DNA of 64,000 nucleotides from Alphaproteobacteria bacterium (GCA_018823835.1 JAHJHT010000002.1:1178001-1242000); one strand, 5' to 3'; numbered from the stretch's first letter, positions 26,703-37,124 are shown. Numbers and translations: made by a program. The notes: generated by a model from the letters alone, not told the origin.

Positions 26703-28024
26703 GTGAGCTGGCCGGCAGCGACTTCGCCCGGCTGTTTTCCCGTTTCGACTTTGCCTCGCGCCCATGCGTGACGGTTGCAGTTTCCGGCGGCAGCGATTCC
26801 ACCGCCCTGCTGCTCCTTCTCAAAGACCATCTTCAACAATACGCACCTGACACGCGCCTTGCGGCGATCACCATTGACCATGGGCTGCGGCCGGAATCAT
26901 CCTCCGAAGCGGACGAGGTCGCACGTCTCTGTGCCCGGCTCGGGGTCGCCCATGTCATCCGGACGTGGAAAGGCGCCAAACCTGCAACCGGCTTGCCCGC
27001 CGCCGCGCGCGAGGCCCGGCACGAACTGCTGGCGCAGGCTGCCGCCGAGCTTGAGAGCGATCTGGTCGTGATGGGCCACACGGCCGACGACCAGGCCGAG
27101 ACCGTGCTGATGCGCGGCGCGCGCGAGGCGGGGCGTGGACTGGCTGGAATGGCCCCGGCAACGCTTTACGACGGTCGGACGTGGTTCGTGCGACCTATGC
27201 TGGCGGCACGGCGGCAGGACCTGCGCGACTATCTGCGGCAACGCGGCCTCGGCTGGATCGATGATCCGAGCAATGCCAGCGAGAAGTACGAGCGGCCACG
27301 TGTTCGCAAGCGACTTGGCGCCGCTGGTGGCGAGCGCGATCTGGCGGCCGCACTCGACAGGGCTTCCGACGTCGCGTCGCAGCGCGAGCGTTTCGGGGAG
27401 GCGGCAGCAACCTTCATCACCGAGCACGTGACGCGGCCGGCGCCTGGCCTGCTGCGTGTCGATCAGGCTGCCTTCGACAGGCTGGCAACGGACGTCGCCC
27501 TCTATCCATTGCGAATTCTCCTCGCTACTGCCGGCGGCACGCCGCATCTGCCGGATCAGAGCCGGACTTCTGCGCTGCGCGATCGCCTGCGGACGGACCG
27601 TCCGGTCCGTGCCGTTCTGTCGCGGGCGCTGGTCGATCGTCGGAACGCCGGCATTTTTGTTCTGCGCGAAGCCCGCAATCTGCCCGGAGCGGCGGCAATG
27701 AAAATTGGCGCGATCTGGGACGGACGGTATCGCCTGGTCGCCAAGGCCGAGGAAACGGAGAGGCGATCCGCGAGCGCTGCCGCCGGGCACTCCGGCCTCG
27801 CTCCGGTTCCGAAAAGCCTTGCAAAGGCAGCACTTTCGCGCGAGCCGGCACATCTCGAGGGGCAACAGGGCGCCGGATGGGTGCAGGCGGTTCCCGTCGT
27901 GGCGCCGTGGGCGCGCTTCCTGCCCAGTTTCGATCTCGCCCCGGCCCGCGCAGTGGGCTCGCTCATCGGCGCGCCGAAAATTCCGGCGTCGCCATTCCGT
28001 CAACACATTGGGGCTAAACCTTAA
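26696..28024 (+). CDS. tilS: tRNA(Ile)-lysidine synthetase TilS
   Basis: 442 residues starting at a GTG that overlaps the cpoB stop. The PP-loop SGGSDS lies at residues 30-35 and the family [13 protein letters not shown] segment follows. It ligates lysine to C34 of the CAU-anticodon tRNA so that the tRNA reads AUA as Ile. The enzyme is essential in most bacteria. The C-terminal region is poorly conserved, as usual in alphaproteobacteria. ftsH follows after its own promoter. Confidence 0.95.
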   Translation: MLSELAGSDFARLFSRFDFASRPCVTVAVSGGSDSTALLLLLKDHLQQYAPDTRLAAITIDHGLRPESSSEADEVARLCARLGVAHVIRTWKGAKPATGLPAAAREARHELLAQAAAELESDLVVMGHTADDQAETVLMRGAREAGRGLAGMAPATLYDGRTWFVRPMLAARRQDLRDYLRQRGLGWIDDPSNASEKYERPRVRKRLGAAGGERDLAAALDRASDVASQRERFGEAAATFITEHVTRPAPGLLRVDQAAFDRLATDVALYPLRILLATAGGTPHLPDQSRTSALRDRLRTDRPVRAVLSRALVDRRNAGIFVLREARNLPGAAAMKIGAIWDGRYRLVAKAEETERRSASAAAGHSGLAPVPKSLAKAALSREPAHLEGQQGAGWVQAVPVVAPWARFLPSFDLAPARAVGSLIGAPKIPASPFRQHIGAKP

Positions 28025-28042
28025 CCGAGACAGGCTGTCGCG

Positions 28043-28074
28043 CTTGGCAATACCAAGCCGCCTCCCTATGTTAG
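28043..28074 (+). promoter_or_regulatory. RpoH (sigma32)-type heat-shock promoter of ftsH
   Basis: CTTG at 28043-28046, 18 bases, then CCTATGTTAG at 28065-28074. It matches the alphaproteobacterial heat-shock consensus CTTG-N17/18-CYTATNTNNG at every fixed position. Transcription would start near 28080, giving a leader of about 40 bases. Confidence 0.7.
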
Positions 28075-28118
28075 GCGCACACAAAACGCGTCAGTGCCGA
28101 CGCCAAACAGGACAAACG

Positions 28119-30053
28119 ATGAATCCGAATTATCGCAACCTTGCGCTCTGGGCGATCATTGCCGTCCTGCTGATCGCGCTTTTCAACCTGTTCCAGACGC
28201 CGCAGCAGCGGGGTTCGACCCGCGATGTCGCCTATTCGGAGTTCCTGACCGACCTCAACAGTGGTCGCGTCAAGTCGGTGACCATCGCCGGCGATCGCAT
28301 CAGCGGCACCTATACGGACAGTTCGACCGGCTTCCAGACCTACTCGCCGGGCGACTCCTCGCTGGTGAGCCGGCTTGAGGAAAAGAACGTCACAATCAAC
28401 GCAAGGCCGGAAACCGATGGGTCGAATACCATCTTCGGTTACCTGATCTCCTGGCTGCCGATGATCCTCATCCTGGGCGTCTGGATATTCTTCATGCGCC
28501 AGATGCAGTCAGGCTCCGGCCGCGCCATGGGGTTCGGAAAGTCCAAGGCCAAGCTTCTGACCGAGGCACATGGCCGCGTGACCTTCCAGGACGTTGCCGG
28601 TGTCGATGAGGCCAAGGAAGACCTTGAGGAAATCGTCGAGTTCCTGCGCGACCCGCAGAAATTCCAGCGCCTCGGCGGCAAGATCCCGCGCGGCGTCCTG
28701 CTCGTCGGTCCTCCCGGCACGGGTAAGACCCTGCTTGCGCGCGCCATCGCCGGCGAGGCCAATGTGCCGTTCTTCACCATTTCGGGTTCGGATTTCGTCG
28801 AAATGTTCGTCGGCGTCGGCGCATCCCGCGTCCGCGACATGTTCGAGCAGGCCAAGAAGAACGCGCCCTGCATCATCTTCATCGACGAGATCGACGCGGT
28901 CGGTCGCCATCGCGGCGCCGGTCTCGGCGGCGGCAATGACGAGCGCGAGCAGACGCTGAACCAGTTGCTCGTCGAGATGGACGGCTTCGAAGCCAATGAA
29001 GGCGTGATCCTCATTGCGGCGACCAACCGTCCCGACGTGCTGGACCCTGCGCTGTTGCGTCCGGGCCGCTTCGACCGTCAGGTCGTTGTGCCCAATCCCG
29101 ACATCGTCGGACGTGAGAAGATTCTCAAGGTGCATGCCCGCAACGTTCCGCTGGCGCCGAATGTGGACCTCAAGGTTCTGGCACGCGGTACGCCCGGCTT
29201 CTCCGGTGCCGACCTGATGAACCTCGTCAACGAGGCTGCCCTGATGGCGGCGCGGCGCAACAAGCGCCTCGTTACCATGGCCGAGTTCGAAGACGCCAAG
29301 GACAAGATCATGATGGGCGCCGAGCGCCGCTCGACCGCGATGACGCAGGCCGAGAAGGAGCTGACTGCCTACCATGAGGCCGGCCACGCCATCACGGCAC
29401 TGAACGTCACCTCGGCTGATCCGCTGCACAAGGCGACGATCATTCCGCGCGGCCGGGCGCTGGGCATGGTCATGCAGTTGCCCGAGGGCGACCGCTACTC
29501 GATGAGCTACAAGTGGATGACGTCTCGCCTGATCATCATGATGGGCGGGCGCGTTGCCGAGGAGATGAAGTTCGGCAAGGAGAACATTACCTCCGGCGCG
29601 GCTTCCGACATCGACCAGGCGACGAAGCTTGCGCGGGCGATGGTCACCCGCTGGGGCTTCTCCGACAAGCTCGGCCACGTCGCCTATGGCGAGAACCAGG
29701 AAGAGGTCTTCCTTGGCCACTCCGTCGCAAGGACGCAGAACGTTTCAGAGGAAACGGCCCAGATCATCGACGCCGAGGTGCGCCGACTGATCGACGAGGC
29801 CTATGTCGAAGCGAAGAAGATCCTGACCAAGAAGAAAAAGGAATGGATCGCCATCGCCGAGGGCCTGCTCGAATACGAGACATTGTCGGGCGACGAGATC
29901 AAGCAGCTCATAGCGGGCAAGAAGCCATCGCGCGATATGGGCGACGATACGCCGCCAAGCCGCGGATCGGCAGTGCCCAAGGCCGGCGCTTCCAAGAAGC
30001 CCAAGAAGGGATCCGAGCCGGAAGGCGGGATGGAGCCGCAGCCGCAGGGCTGA
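28119..30053 (+). CDS. ftsH: ATP-dependent zinc metalloprotease FtsH
   Basis: 644-residue membrane-anchored AAA+ protease that degrades misfolded membrane proteins and regulators such as sigma32. Two N-terminal membrane helices (about 8-25 and 106-126) flank a periplasmic domain. Walker A GPPGTGKT is at 197-204, Walker B IIFIDEID at 252-259, and the zinc-binding HEAGH at 419-423. The C-terminal tail is Lys/Pro-rich. The start at 28119 is preceded by a perfect RpoH-type promoter. A long stem-loop terminator follows the stop. Confidence 0.98.
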   Translation: MNPNYRNLALWAIIAVLLIALFNLFQTPQQRGSTRDVAYSEFLTDLNSGRVKSVTIAGDRISGTYTDSSTGFQTYSPGDSSLVSRLEEKNVTINARPETDGSNTIFGYLISWLPMILILGVWIFFMRQMQSGSGRAMGFGKSKAKLLTEAHGRVTFQDVAGVDEAKEDLEEIVEFLRDPQKFQRLGGKIPRGVLLVGPPGTGKTLLARAIAGEANVPFFTISGSDFVEMFVGVGASRVRDMFEQAKKNAPCIIFIDEIDAVGRHRGAGLGGGNDEREQTLNQLLVEMDGFEANEGVILIAATNRPDVLDPALLRPGRFDRQVVVPNPDIVGREKILKVHARNVPLAPNVDLKVLARGTPGFSGADLMNLVNEAALMAARRNKRLVTMAEFEDAKDKIMMGAERRSTAMTQAEKELTAYHEAGHAITALNVTSADPLHKATIIPRGRALGMVMQLPEGDRYSMSYKWMTSRLIIMMGGRVAEEMKFGKENITSGAASDIDQATKLARAMVTRWGFSDKLGHVAYGENQEEVFLGHSVARTQNVSEETAQIIDAEVRRLIDEAYVEAKKILTKKKKEWIAIAEGLLEYETLSGDEIKQLIAGKKPSRDMGDDTPPSRGSAVPKAGASKKPKKGSEPEGGMEPQPQG

Positions 30054-30077
30054 AGAACGGATAGCTCAGACCAAGTA

Positions 30078-30114
30078 AAGAATGCCGCCGGCGAAATTCG
30101 CCGGCGGCATTCTT
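30078..30114 (+). terminator. Terminator after ftsH
   Basis: An 18-bp perfect inverted repeat (30078-30095 with 30097-30114) centred on one base. It is GC-rich in the middle and AT-rich at the ends, followed by a loose T-rich stretch. Confidence 0.75.
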
Positions 30115-30577
30115 CTTTCTGGTGATCTGTCTGCAACTGCCGCTTATCTGCGTCATACGGCAAAACGTGCTCTCGGGAACTGGTCCGGCTGGCGCTGCAC
30201 AATGCACCGAAGGGTTGCGAGCGATGCTGCGCGGACCCTGCCGGGCATATCAGATCGGGGTGCCGGGCAAGTTCGCATGATCCTGCTGACGCCTGCTGCC
30301 AATGGCCTTGGGCCCTGAAAATCCGCGCGTTTGCGGCAATTCGAGCCAAACTATCTGCGGTTGCACCACAGCACCGCAGGCTCGATCCTCCGCTGCCCAT
30401 CGCACCGCATTTTTTGTGACTATATTGCAATGCAACTTTGATGTAAGAGTGCCGCCGGTTCGCACCACTTCGGTTCGCGTATGAACCTACCATAACAGGC
30501 CCGGTGCCACCCAAGATCGATCCACCGAAAAGCCGAAAGGCGGACAGGGTTCGACGGCCGGGCAATGGATTGGAAGC
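30115..30577. other. Intergenic region upstream of the RND adaptor gene
   Basis: About 460 bases without a recognisable gene. Short open frames here have no family features. Near its right end are an 11-bp palindrome TTGCAATGCAA (30425-30435) and a direct repeat of CGGTTCGC (30456-30463 and 30471-30478, 15 bases apart). Both could bind a regulator of the RND operon. No regulator gene is adjacent. Confidence 0.5.
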
Positions 30578-31708
30578 ATGGCTAAGTTCAGATTTCACAA
30601 GCTGGCCGCTCTGGTCGTGCTGGTTGGGTTTGCAGCCTGGGTCGCGTCGGGCGAGTTCTCCTCGGTCGGCAGCGCGCAGAGCGAGAGCGAGCAGAAGCCC
30701 GCCGAGACCGAGCAGCCCGAGGCTGTCCTGAGGACGGTGGCGACGGTTACGCCGCCACGCGTCATGCATGCACGCGCCATTCGCATCTCCGGCCAAACAG
30801 ACGCGGAGAAGCGGGTTACGCTCGCCACCCGCGTAATGGGGGTCATCGACAGCTTGCCGGTCAAGCAGGGCGAGCGCGTAGAGCGTGGCGACCTCGTGAT
30901 GCGTCTCGATGCATCGGACAAGGAAGCCGCCGTGCGCATGTCCGAAAGCGTTGTGGCGCAGCGCCAGGCGGAGGCAGACGCGGCAGAGCAACTGGTCAAG
31001 GGCGGCAACGCCCCGAAACTGCAATCGGATCAGGCGCGCGCGGCGCTTGCTACGGCCCAGTCGCAGCTCGAGAGCGCCAAGTCCGAACTGGCCCAGTACG
31101 TGATCCACGCCCCGTTCAACGGTCTCATCGACCGGGTTCCGGTTCAGCGCGGCAGCACCATCCTGGCTGGTGCAGAGGTAGCAACGCTGATCAATCTCGA
31201 TCCGCTGCTCGCCATCGGCGAGGTGAGTGAACGCGACCTGCGCTATCTCAGCATCGGCGACAGGGCCGATGTGCGCCTGGTCAACGGCGACACGGTGCAG
31301 GGCACGTTGCGCTACATCAGCAGGGACGCATCATCGGCCACGCGCACCTTCCGTATCGAAGTCGCCATCCCCAACGAGGACAAGCGGCTTCCGGCGGGCA
31401 TGACGGCAGAAATCGAGCTGCTCGGCGAATCCACGGATGCGGTGATCTTGCCGCGTTCCGTGGTGACGCTAAGCCAGGCAGGCGATCTTGGCATCCGTGC
31501 CGTCGACAGCGACAACAAGGTCGTCTTCTTTCCGATCGACCTCGTCGACGACACGCCGACAGGGCTGGTGCTAGCCGGAATCCCGGCCGATGCGCGGATC
31601 ATCGTCGCCGGCCAGGACCTGGTCACAGAGGGTGACGAGGTCAAGGCCGTAGAGGCCGACGAGACGATGATCCGGAAGATGATCGGCGAAACAACCAACG
31701 GGACCTAG
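30578..31708 (+). CDS. RND efflux periplasmic adaptor (membrane fusion protein)
   Basis: 376 residues. One N-terminal membrane anchor (residues about 8-24) is followed by an HlyD-type adaptor. The lipoyl half-motif GVIDSLPVKQGERVERGDLVMRLD, a coiled-coil hairpin with Gln/Ala-rich helices and the second half-motif YVIHAPFNGLIDRVPVQRG are visible, then beta-barrel domains. It links the inner-membrane RND pump encoded six bases downstream to an outer-membrane channel, which is not encoded here. Confidence 0.93.
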   Translation: MAKFRFHKLAALVVLVGFAAWVASGEFSSVGSAQSESEQKPAETEQPEAVLRTVATVTPPRVMHARAIRISGQTDAEKRVTLATRVMGVIDSLPVKQGERVERGDLVMRLDASDKEAAVRMSESVVAQRQAEADAAEQLVKGGNAPKLQSDQARAALATAQSQLESAKSELAQYVIHAPFNGLIDRVPVQRGSTILAGAEVATLINLDPLLAIGEVSERDLRYLSIGDRADVRLVNGDTVQGTLRYISRDASSATRTFRIEVAIPNEDKRLPAGMTAEIELLGESTDAVILPRSVVTLSQAGDLGIRAVDSDNKVVFFPIDLVDDTPTGLVLAGIPADARIIVAGQDLVTEGDEVKAVEADETMIRKMIGETTNGT

Positions 31709-31714
31709 CCCATC

Positions 31715-34700
31715 ATGGATATTGTCAAGCTGGCGATACGCAACGCGCGCCTGACACTGTCGGTGCTGCTGTTCCTGATCGTGGCAGGTGCGCTCGCCTA
31801 CCAGTCGGTGCCCAAGGAAGCCGAGCCGGACGTCGCCATTCCGGTCATGTATGTCAGCCTGGTCTACCAGGGCATCTCGCCGGAAGATTCCGAGCGGCTG
31901 CTTCTGCGGCCTGTCGAATCCCAGCTGAAGAACCTCAAGGGCCTGAAGGAGATGAAGTCGGCCGCCTATCTGGGCGGCGGCTACGTCCTCGTCGAGTTCG
32001 ACCCTTCGACCGACCTTGGCGACGCGCTTATCGACACCCGAAACAAGGTGCAGGACGCCAAGCGCGACCTCCCCGCCGGCGTCGAGGAGCCGACCGTCAA
32101 CGAGGTCAATATCTCCGAGTTCCCGGTTCTCGTGGTCACCCTGTCGGGCAACGTGCCGGAACGCGTGCTGACGGCCGCCGCCAAGACGCTGCGCGACCAG
32201 ATCGAGGAAGTCCCGGGCGTGCTGGAGGGCTCGATCCAGGGTTCGCGCGACGAACTCGTCGAGGCGATCATCGACCCGATGAAGCTGTCGTCCTACGGGC
32301 TGCAGCTCGACCAGCTGATCCAGGGCATCGGCGCGTCGAACAACCTCGTGGCCGCAGGAACGATCGAGGGCGACGAGGGAAAATACGCCATCAAGGTACC
32401 GGCGCTGATCGAGACGCCGCAGGATGTCGCCAACCTGCCGGTGGTCGCCGGCCCGAATGCTGTGGTCCGCGTGCGCGACCTTGCGACCGTGCGGTCGACC
32501 TTCAAGGATGCGGAAACGATCACGCGTCTCGACGGCAAGCCGGCGATCGCAATCGAAGTCAAGAAGCGCATCGGCGCCAACATCGTCGAAACCATCGGCG
32601 GGGCGAAGGCCGTGGCCGACGCCTTCGTGAAGACGATGCCCGAAGGCGTGCAGGTAACCTACACCCAGGACAAGTCGGTATTCGTCAACACGCTGCTGAA
32701 TGACCTGCAGAATCACGTGCTGATCGCGGTGATCCTGGTGTTCATCGTCATCCTCTACGCCCTTTCGGGCCGTGCTTCGCTGCTGATCGGACTGGCTATT
32801 CCATCGTCCTTCCTGATGGGTATCCTGGCGCTGGCGATGATGGGCTACACGATCAACATGATCGTGCTCTTCAGCCTGATCTTGGCGGTCGGCATGCTGG
32901 TCGACGACGCTATTATCGTAACCGAATTCGCTGAAAGGCGCATGTCGGAAGGCATGAACCGGGTCGATGCCTTCGAACTTGCAGCCAAGCGCATGGCTGG
33001 TCCCGTGATTGCTGCCACGATGACGCGCATCGCGGCGTTTTCGCCACTGCTCTTCTGGCCGGGCATCATCGGCGACTTCATGAAGTACCTGCCGATCACG
33101 CTGATCGTGACGCTGGCGGCTTCGATGGCCTATGCGCTTATCTTCGCGCCAACTATCGGCGCGCTGATCGGCAAGGCGCCGATACATGAGGAAGGCGAGA
33201 TGCAGGACGGCACCTATATGGCGATCGTCAAGCGCGCCGTGCATTATCCCAAGACGGTTCTCGTCCTGACCGTCGCGCTGCTGGTGGCTGTTCCGGTCGC
33301 CTATTCGAAGTACGGCGCGGGCGTCGAGTTCTTCCCGTCGGTCGAGCCTGACTATGGCCTGCTCTACGTGCACGCCCGCGGCAACCTCTCTCTCGCCGAG
33401 ATGGACATCGCCACGCGCGAGGCCGAACAGCGAATCCTCGGCTGGCCAGGCATCAAGTCGGTCTATACGCGCGTCGGCAAGACCCGTGGCGGCGGCGCCG
33501 ACATTCCGGAAGATGTCGTCGGCGTCATACAGTACGAATTCGTCGATTGGCGCGAGCGCAAGTCGGCCAACACCATTCTCGACGAACTGCGCGTGGCGAT
33601 GGCCGGCATTCCAGGCGTCGATGTCGAGGTGCGGGTTCCCGATGCCGGTCCGCCGAGCGGCAAGCCGATACAGGTGGAGCTGTCAGCGGAAGACCCGGCC
33701 GAGTTGAACGACACGGCGCGCCGCGTGGCGGAAGCAGTCGCCAAGGTGCCTGGCGTTATCGACGTCGCGAACGGCCTGCCGCCCCCGGGCATCGACTGGG
33801 CCCTTGAGGTCGACCGCGCCAAGGCAGCCCAATACGGCATCAGCCCGATGTCGGTCGGAACTGTCGTGCAACTGGTGACGACCGGCCTCAAGCTGACCGA
33901 TTACCGGCCGGCGGGTGCCGACGATTCAGTGGACATCCGGCTTCGCGTTCCGGAAGACCGGCGCACGCTGGCGACGCTCGACCAGTTGCGTGTCGAGACG
34001 ACCCAGGGCTCCGTGCCGATCTCGAATTTCGTGTCTCGCAAGCCCGAGCGGACAGTCGGCGTGCTGAATCGGATCGATGGCAAAAGGACCATTACCATCG
34101 CCGGTAACGTCGACTCTTCGCACCAGGTTTCCGCAGTTCAAGCCGAAGTGGCGGAGCTCGTAGGCGGCATGGAGATGCCCGGCATCGGTTGGAAGCTCGG
34201 CGGCTCCAACGAAGACAGCGAAGAAGCCAGCGCCTTCCTGAGCAATGCCTTCGGTGCCGCGATCTTCCTGATCTTCATCGTGCTCCTGGCGCAGTTCAAC
34301 AAGTTCACGAGCGTGTTCCTGGTGCTGTCCTGCGTCGTCATGGCGACGATCGGCGCGCTGCTCGGCATGATGCTGACCGGCCAGCCTTTTGTCATCGTGA
34401 TGTCCGGCATCGGTGTGATCGCGCTGGCTGGCGTTGTGGTCAACAACAACATCGTGCTGATCGACACCTACGACCGGCTGCGCGACGAAGGCTGGAACAA
34501 GTATGACGCTGTGCTTCAGACCTGCCGGGAACGTGCCCGGCCGGTCGTGCTGACCGCGATGTCGGCGATCCTCGGCGTGCTGCCGATCGCCTTCGGCCTC
34601 GGGCTTGAGATCTTCCACCACGAGACGACGATAAACGCGCCGTCGACGCAGTGGTGGATCGCACTGTCATCAGCGATCGTGTTCGGCCTGTCCTTTGCCA

Positions 34701-34885
34701 CCGTGCTGACGTTGGTTGTGACGCCGGCCATGCTGATGGTGTTCACGCGGGACAAGCACAAGAAGGTGCAGCGCGGGTTGCTCGGCCGCCTGTTCTCGAT
34801 GTTCAGGCGTAAAGTGCCCGAGACGGGCACCGCGCCCGTAGCCGTCGGTCAGCTGGCTGAAGCCCTTCCCAAGGCGGCGGAGTGA
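31715..34885 (+). CDS. RND-family efflux permease
   Basis: 1056-residue inner-membrane pump of the AcrB/MexB superfamily with twelve predicted helices and two large periplasmic loops. The proton-relay Asp pair is in the helix reading AVGMLVDDAIIVTEFAERRM. Conserved RND motifs such as YQGISPEDSERLL and the C-terminal VVVNNNIVLIDTYDRLRDEG segment are present. It is slightly longer than typical because of a charged C-terminal tail. It forms an operon with the adaptor gene. Substrates (drug, dye, metal or lipid) cannot be assigned; the family branch looks more like hydrophobe exporters than CzcA. Confidence 0.93.
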   Translation: MDIVKLAIRNARLTLSVLLFLIVAGALAYQSVPKEAEPDVAIPVMYVSLVYQGISPEDSERLLLRPVESQLKNLKGLKEMKSAAYLGGGYVLVEFDPSTDLGDALIDTRNKVQDAKRDLPAGVEEPTVNEVNISEFPVLVVTLSGNVPERVLTAAAKTLRDQIEEVPGVLEGSIQGSRDELVEAIIDPMKLSSYGLQLDQLIQGIGASNNLVAAGTIEGDEGKYAIKVPALIETPQDVANLPVVAGPNAVVRVRDLATVRSTFKDAETITRLDGKPAIAIEVKKRIGANIVETIGGAKAVADAFVKTMPEGVQVTYTQDKSVFVNTLLNDLQNHVLIAVILVFIVILYALSGRASLLIGLAIPSSFLMGILALAMMGYTINMIVLFSLILAVGMLVDDAIIVTEFAERRMSEGMNRVDAFELAAKRMAGPVIAATMTRIAAFSPLLFWPGIIGDFMKYLPITLIVTLAASMAYALIFAPTIGALIGKAPIHEEGEMQDGTYMAIVKRAVHYPKTVLVLTVALLVAVPVAYSKYGAGVEFFPSVEPDYGLLYVHARGNLSLAEMDIATREAEQRILGWPGIKSVYTRVGKTRGGGADIPEDVVGVIQYEFVDWRERKSANTILDELRVAMAGIPGVDVEVRVPDAGPPSGKPIQVELSAEDPAELNDTARRVAEAVAKVPGVIDVANGLPPPGIDWALEVDRAKAAQYGISPMSVGTVVQLVTTGLKLTDYRPAGADDSVDIRLRVPEDRRTLATLDQLRVETTQGSVPISNFVSRKPERTVGVLNRIDGKRTITIAGNVDSSHQVSAVQAEVAELVGGMEMPGIGWKLGGSNEDSEEASAFLSNAFGAAIFLIFIVLLAQFNKFTSVFLVLSCVVMATIGALLGMMLTGQPFVIVMSGIGVIALAGVVVNNNIVLIDTYDRLRDEGWNKYDAVLQTCRERARPVVLTAMSAILGVLPIAFGLGLEIFHHETTINAPSTQWWIALSSAIVFGLSFATVLTLVVTPAMLMVFTRDKHKKVQRGLLGRLFSMFRRKVPETGTAPVAVGQLAEALPKAAE

Positions 34886-34906
34886 CCGCCGCCTTGCCAG
34901 AGGCCG

Positions 34907-35866
34907 CTAGGCAACCTGTCTGACGGCGTGAGCGGGCAGCGCTTCAAGGTCATGCAGCGCGCCGGCAACGGCCCTTTCCAATGGCGTGTGCGGGACCGTT
35001 CCGATCACACTCCCAAGGCGGGCTGACGCCAGCCTGTGGGGCTCGAAGCGCAGACAGGACATCGCCACGAGCTCGCGCCACATGGCGGAGAAAGGGCTGC
35101 CGGCGCGCAGCACCCACCAAGGCATCGAAGCCATTCGTAGCGGACGCCCTACAGCAGCCTCGACCGCCACCTTCATCTGCAGCTCGGTGACAGCGTGTCC
35201 GGGAAGGTGCAGCGACTCGTGCGCCTCCAGCCCGTGCAGATTGTCCGCCAGGGCAACGAAAGCTGCGGCGTAGTCCGGCAGGTAGGTCCATTCATGCACA
35301 AGATCGACCGGTCCTGCAGCGGTGTAGACGCCCTTGCCGAGTTTCGAGGCTGTCACCAGATCGAACCATGACCCCGTGCCTGTGCCGCCGAAGAAATCGC
35401 CCGCCCTGAGCAGAACCGTCCGCACGTTGCCGGCGTCGGCTTCGCGCCTGAACATCTGTTCGAGTTCGGCTCGGATGCGGCCCTTCTCCGTCGTCGGTCG
35501 CTGCGGGGTGTCTTCCGCAATGACGGCAGGCAACGGCGAGCCGTAGTTGTAGACGGTGCCTGGAAAGAACTGCACGGCGCCGTTCGCGCGGCATGCCGCC
35601 AGCACGTTGCGTGCCATGGGCAGAACCGTGCTCCAGTCGGAATACACGGGATTGAGTGCGTGCAGGACGATGTCTGCTCCTTTGGTCGCGTCGATCAGAG
35701 ATGTCTTGTCAAGCGCATTGCCGGCGATGGCGGTCGCGCCCTCAAGACCGGCCGGCAATTCGCCCGTCCGGGTGACGGCGCGCACGTCGTACCCACTTGC
35801 CAGGAAGGCCTTGGTAGCGGCGCGGCCAAGCCGGCCTTTGGCTCCGAGAACTGCAATGCTGGTCAT
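34907..35866 (-). CDS. NAD(P)-dependent epimerase/dehydratase family protein
   Basis: 319 residues from the ATG at 35866 (GGAGA upstream). The N-terminal GAKGRLGRAATKAFL is the nucleotide-binding glycine motif of atypical short-chain dehydrogenases. The YNYGSPLP stretch may be the degenerate active-site Tyr region. It is probably cytoplasmic; the substrate is unknown. It is divergent from the LysR gene at 35965, which suggests control by that regulator. Confidence 0.88.
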   Translation of the reverse strand: MTSIAVLGAKGRLGRAATKAFLASGYDVRAVTRTGELPAGLEGATAIAGNALDKTSLIDATKGADIVLHALNPVYSDWSTVLPMARNVLAACRANGAVQFFPGTVYNYGSPLPAVIAEDTPQRPTTEKGRIRAELEQMFRREADAGNVRTVLLRAGDFFGGTGTGSWFDLVTASKLGKGVYTAAGPVDLVHEWTYLPDYAAAFVALADNLHGLEAHESLHLPGHAVTELQMKVAVEAAVGRPLRMASMPWWVLRAGSPFSAMWRELVAMSCLRFEPHRLASARLGSVIGTVPHTPLERAVAGALHDLEALPAHAVRQVA

Positions 35867-35947
35867 GGGATGTCTCCGATTGATTGATATGGCACCCATA
35901 TGACGTCCATGTTCCCGAATGGAAATTGACTAGAAGTGGCCTTATGA

Positions 35948-35963
35948 TATTCAATATTGAATA
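35948..35963. promoter_or_regulatory. 16-bp perfect palindrome at the LysR start (candidate operator)
   Basis: TATTCAATATTGAATA is its own reverse complement and ends two bases before the LysR start codon. It covers the ribosome-binding-site region and lies between two divergent genes, so binding there could repress lysR translation or transcription and affect the SDR gene. Confidence 0.5.
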
Positions 35964-35964
35964 G

Positions 35965-36855
35965 ATGGATGGGCTTGACTGGAACCTGATCAAGAGTTTC
36001 GTGGCGGTGGCCGAGACTGGCAGCCTGTCGGCTGCCGCGCGCAGGCTGTCGTCCAGCCAGCCGACGATCGGGCGCCATATCGCCGAACTCGAGAAGTCGA
36101 TCGACGTGACACTGTTCCGGCGCGGCAAGCGCGGCTACGTGCTGACCGAAGCCGGCAGCGCTCTTTTCGAGCGGGGTCTGGCCGTCAGCGAGCAGGCGAC
36201 GGCCTTCTCGCATCTTGCGCTTGGTTCAGTTGAAGCGATCGAAGGCACGGTGCGGATTGCCGCAAGCGAGGTGGTGGCTGCCTGCGTGTTGCCAGAGATC
36301 CTGGCGCAACTCGGTATCGAGGAGCCCGGGCTCGAACTCGAGATCGTCGCCTCCAACCAGGTCGAGAACCTGCTCAGGCGCGATGCCGACATCGCCATTC
36401 GCATGGTCAGGCCGGCGCAGCAGGAACTCGTGGCACGCAAGGTCGCCGACATCGAGCTTTGCGCTTGCGCGGCGACGACCTATCTCGACCGGCGCGGGCG
36501 CCCCTCGGCGGTATCGGAGCTTGCTCGCCATGACCTGATCGGCTTCGATCGCAGCGACGACATCGTCCGTGCCATTGCATCATTCGGGCTCATGTTGGAG
36601 CGGAGCGCCTTCCGCATCCGCAGCGACAACCAGATCCTGCTGTGGGAGGCTATCCGGGCGGGCAACGGAATCGGCTTCGCGCAGCTCCCGCTCGCCGAGC
36701 GGGACCCGGGGATCGAGCGCCTGCTGCCGGAGGTGCCGCTGCCCAGCTTACCAGTGTGGCTGGCCATGCACCGCGATGTACGCAAGAGCGTGCGCATCCG
36801 GCGTGTCGCGGACTTTCTGCACGATGCGTTGCGATCCTACGCGAGATCGGACTGA
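35965..36855 (+). CDS. LysR-family transcriptional regulator
   Basis: 296 residues. The N-terminal winged helix-turn-helix is at about residues 6-65 (GSLSAAARRLSSSQPTIGRHIAELE). The C-terminal effector domain of the PBP2 type follows (GTVRIAASEVVAACVLPEIL). It is divergently transcribed from the SDR/epimerase gene, the classic LysR arrangement. A 16-bp palindrome sits immediately upstream of its start. The effector is unknown. Confidence 0.92.
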   Translation: MDGLDWNLIKSFVAVAETGSLSAAARRLSSSQPTIGRHIAELEKSIDVTLFRRGKRGYVLTEAGSALFERGLAVSEQATAFSHLALGSVEAIEGTVRIAASEVVAACVLPEILAQLGIEEPGLELEIVASNQVENLLRRDADIAIRMVRPAQQELVARKVADIELCACAATTYLDRRGRPSAVSELARHDLIGFDRSDDIVRAIASFGLMLERSAFRIRSDNQILLWEAIRAGNGIGFAQLPLAERDPGIERLLPEVPLPSLPVWLAMHRDVRKSVRIRRVADFLHDALRSYARSD

Positions 36856-36948
36856 AACCTCCAAGGGCAGTTCTCGACGGCGTTCCGGGAACCAGCGGCG
36901 ATGTTGCGCATTGTTGTGCAACTGCAACACCAAGCGAGGGCCGCTGCC

Positions 36949-37107
36949 ATGACCATTTCCACGATCCTGATCATCGTTCTCATCCTGATTTTGCTGGGCG
37001 CCATTCCAGCCTGGCCGCACTCGCGCTCCTGGGGCTATGCGCCTTCGGGTATCGTCGGTGTGATCCTGGTTGTGCTCTTGATTCTGGTACTGATGGGCCG
37101 GATCTGA
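36949..37107 (+). CDS. DUF3309 miniprotein
   Basis: 52-residue hydrophobic protein. It begins MTISTILIIVLILILLGAIP and continues through a short AWPHSRSWGYAPSG loop into a second hydrophobic helix, the pattern of DUF3309. It has a GCGAGGG ribosome-binding site. It is probably an inner-membrane protein of two helices; function is unknown, though the family is widespread in alpha- and betaproteobacteria. A weak hairpin follows the stop. Confidence 0.85.
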   Translation: MTISTILIIVLILILLGAIPAWPHSRSWGYAPSGIVGVILVVLLILVLMGRI

Positions 37108-37124
37108 TTCCTGGGGAATTTCAT

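Noticed and set aside
30456-30478. Direct repeat CGGTTCGC with a 15-base period upstream of the RND adaptor
   Set aside because: Eight bases in a GC-rich genome can repeat by chance; there is no symmetry and no adjacent regulator.
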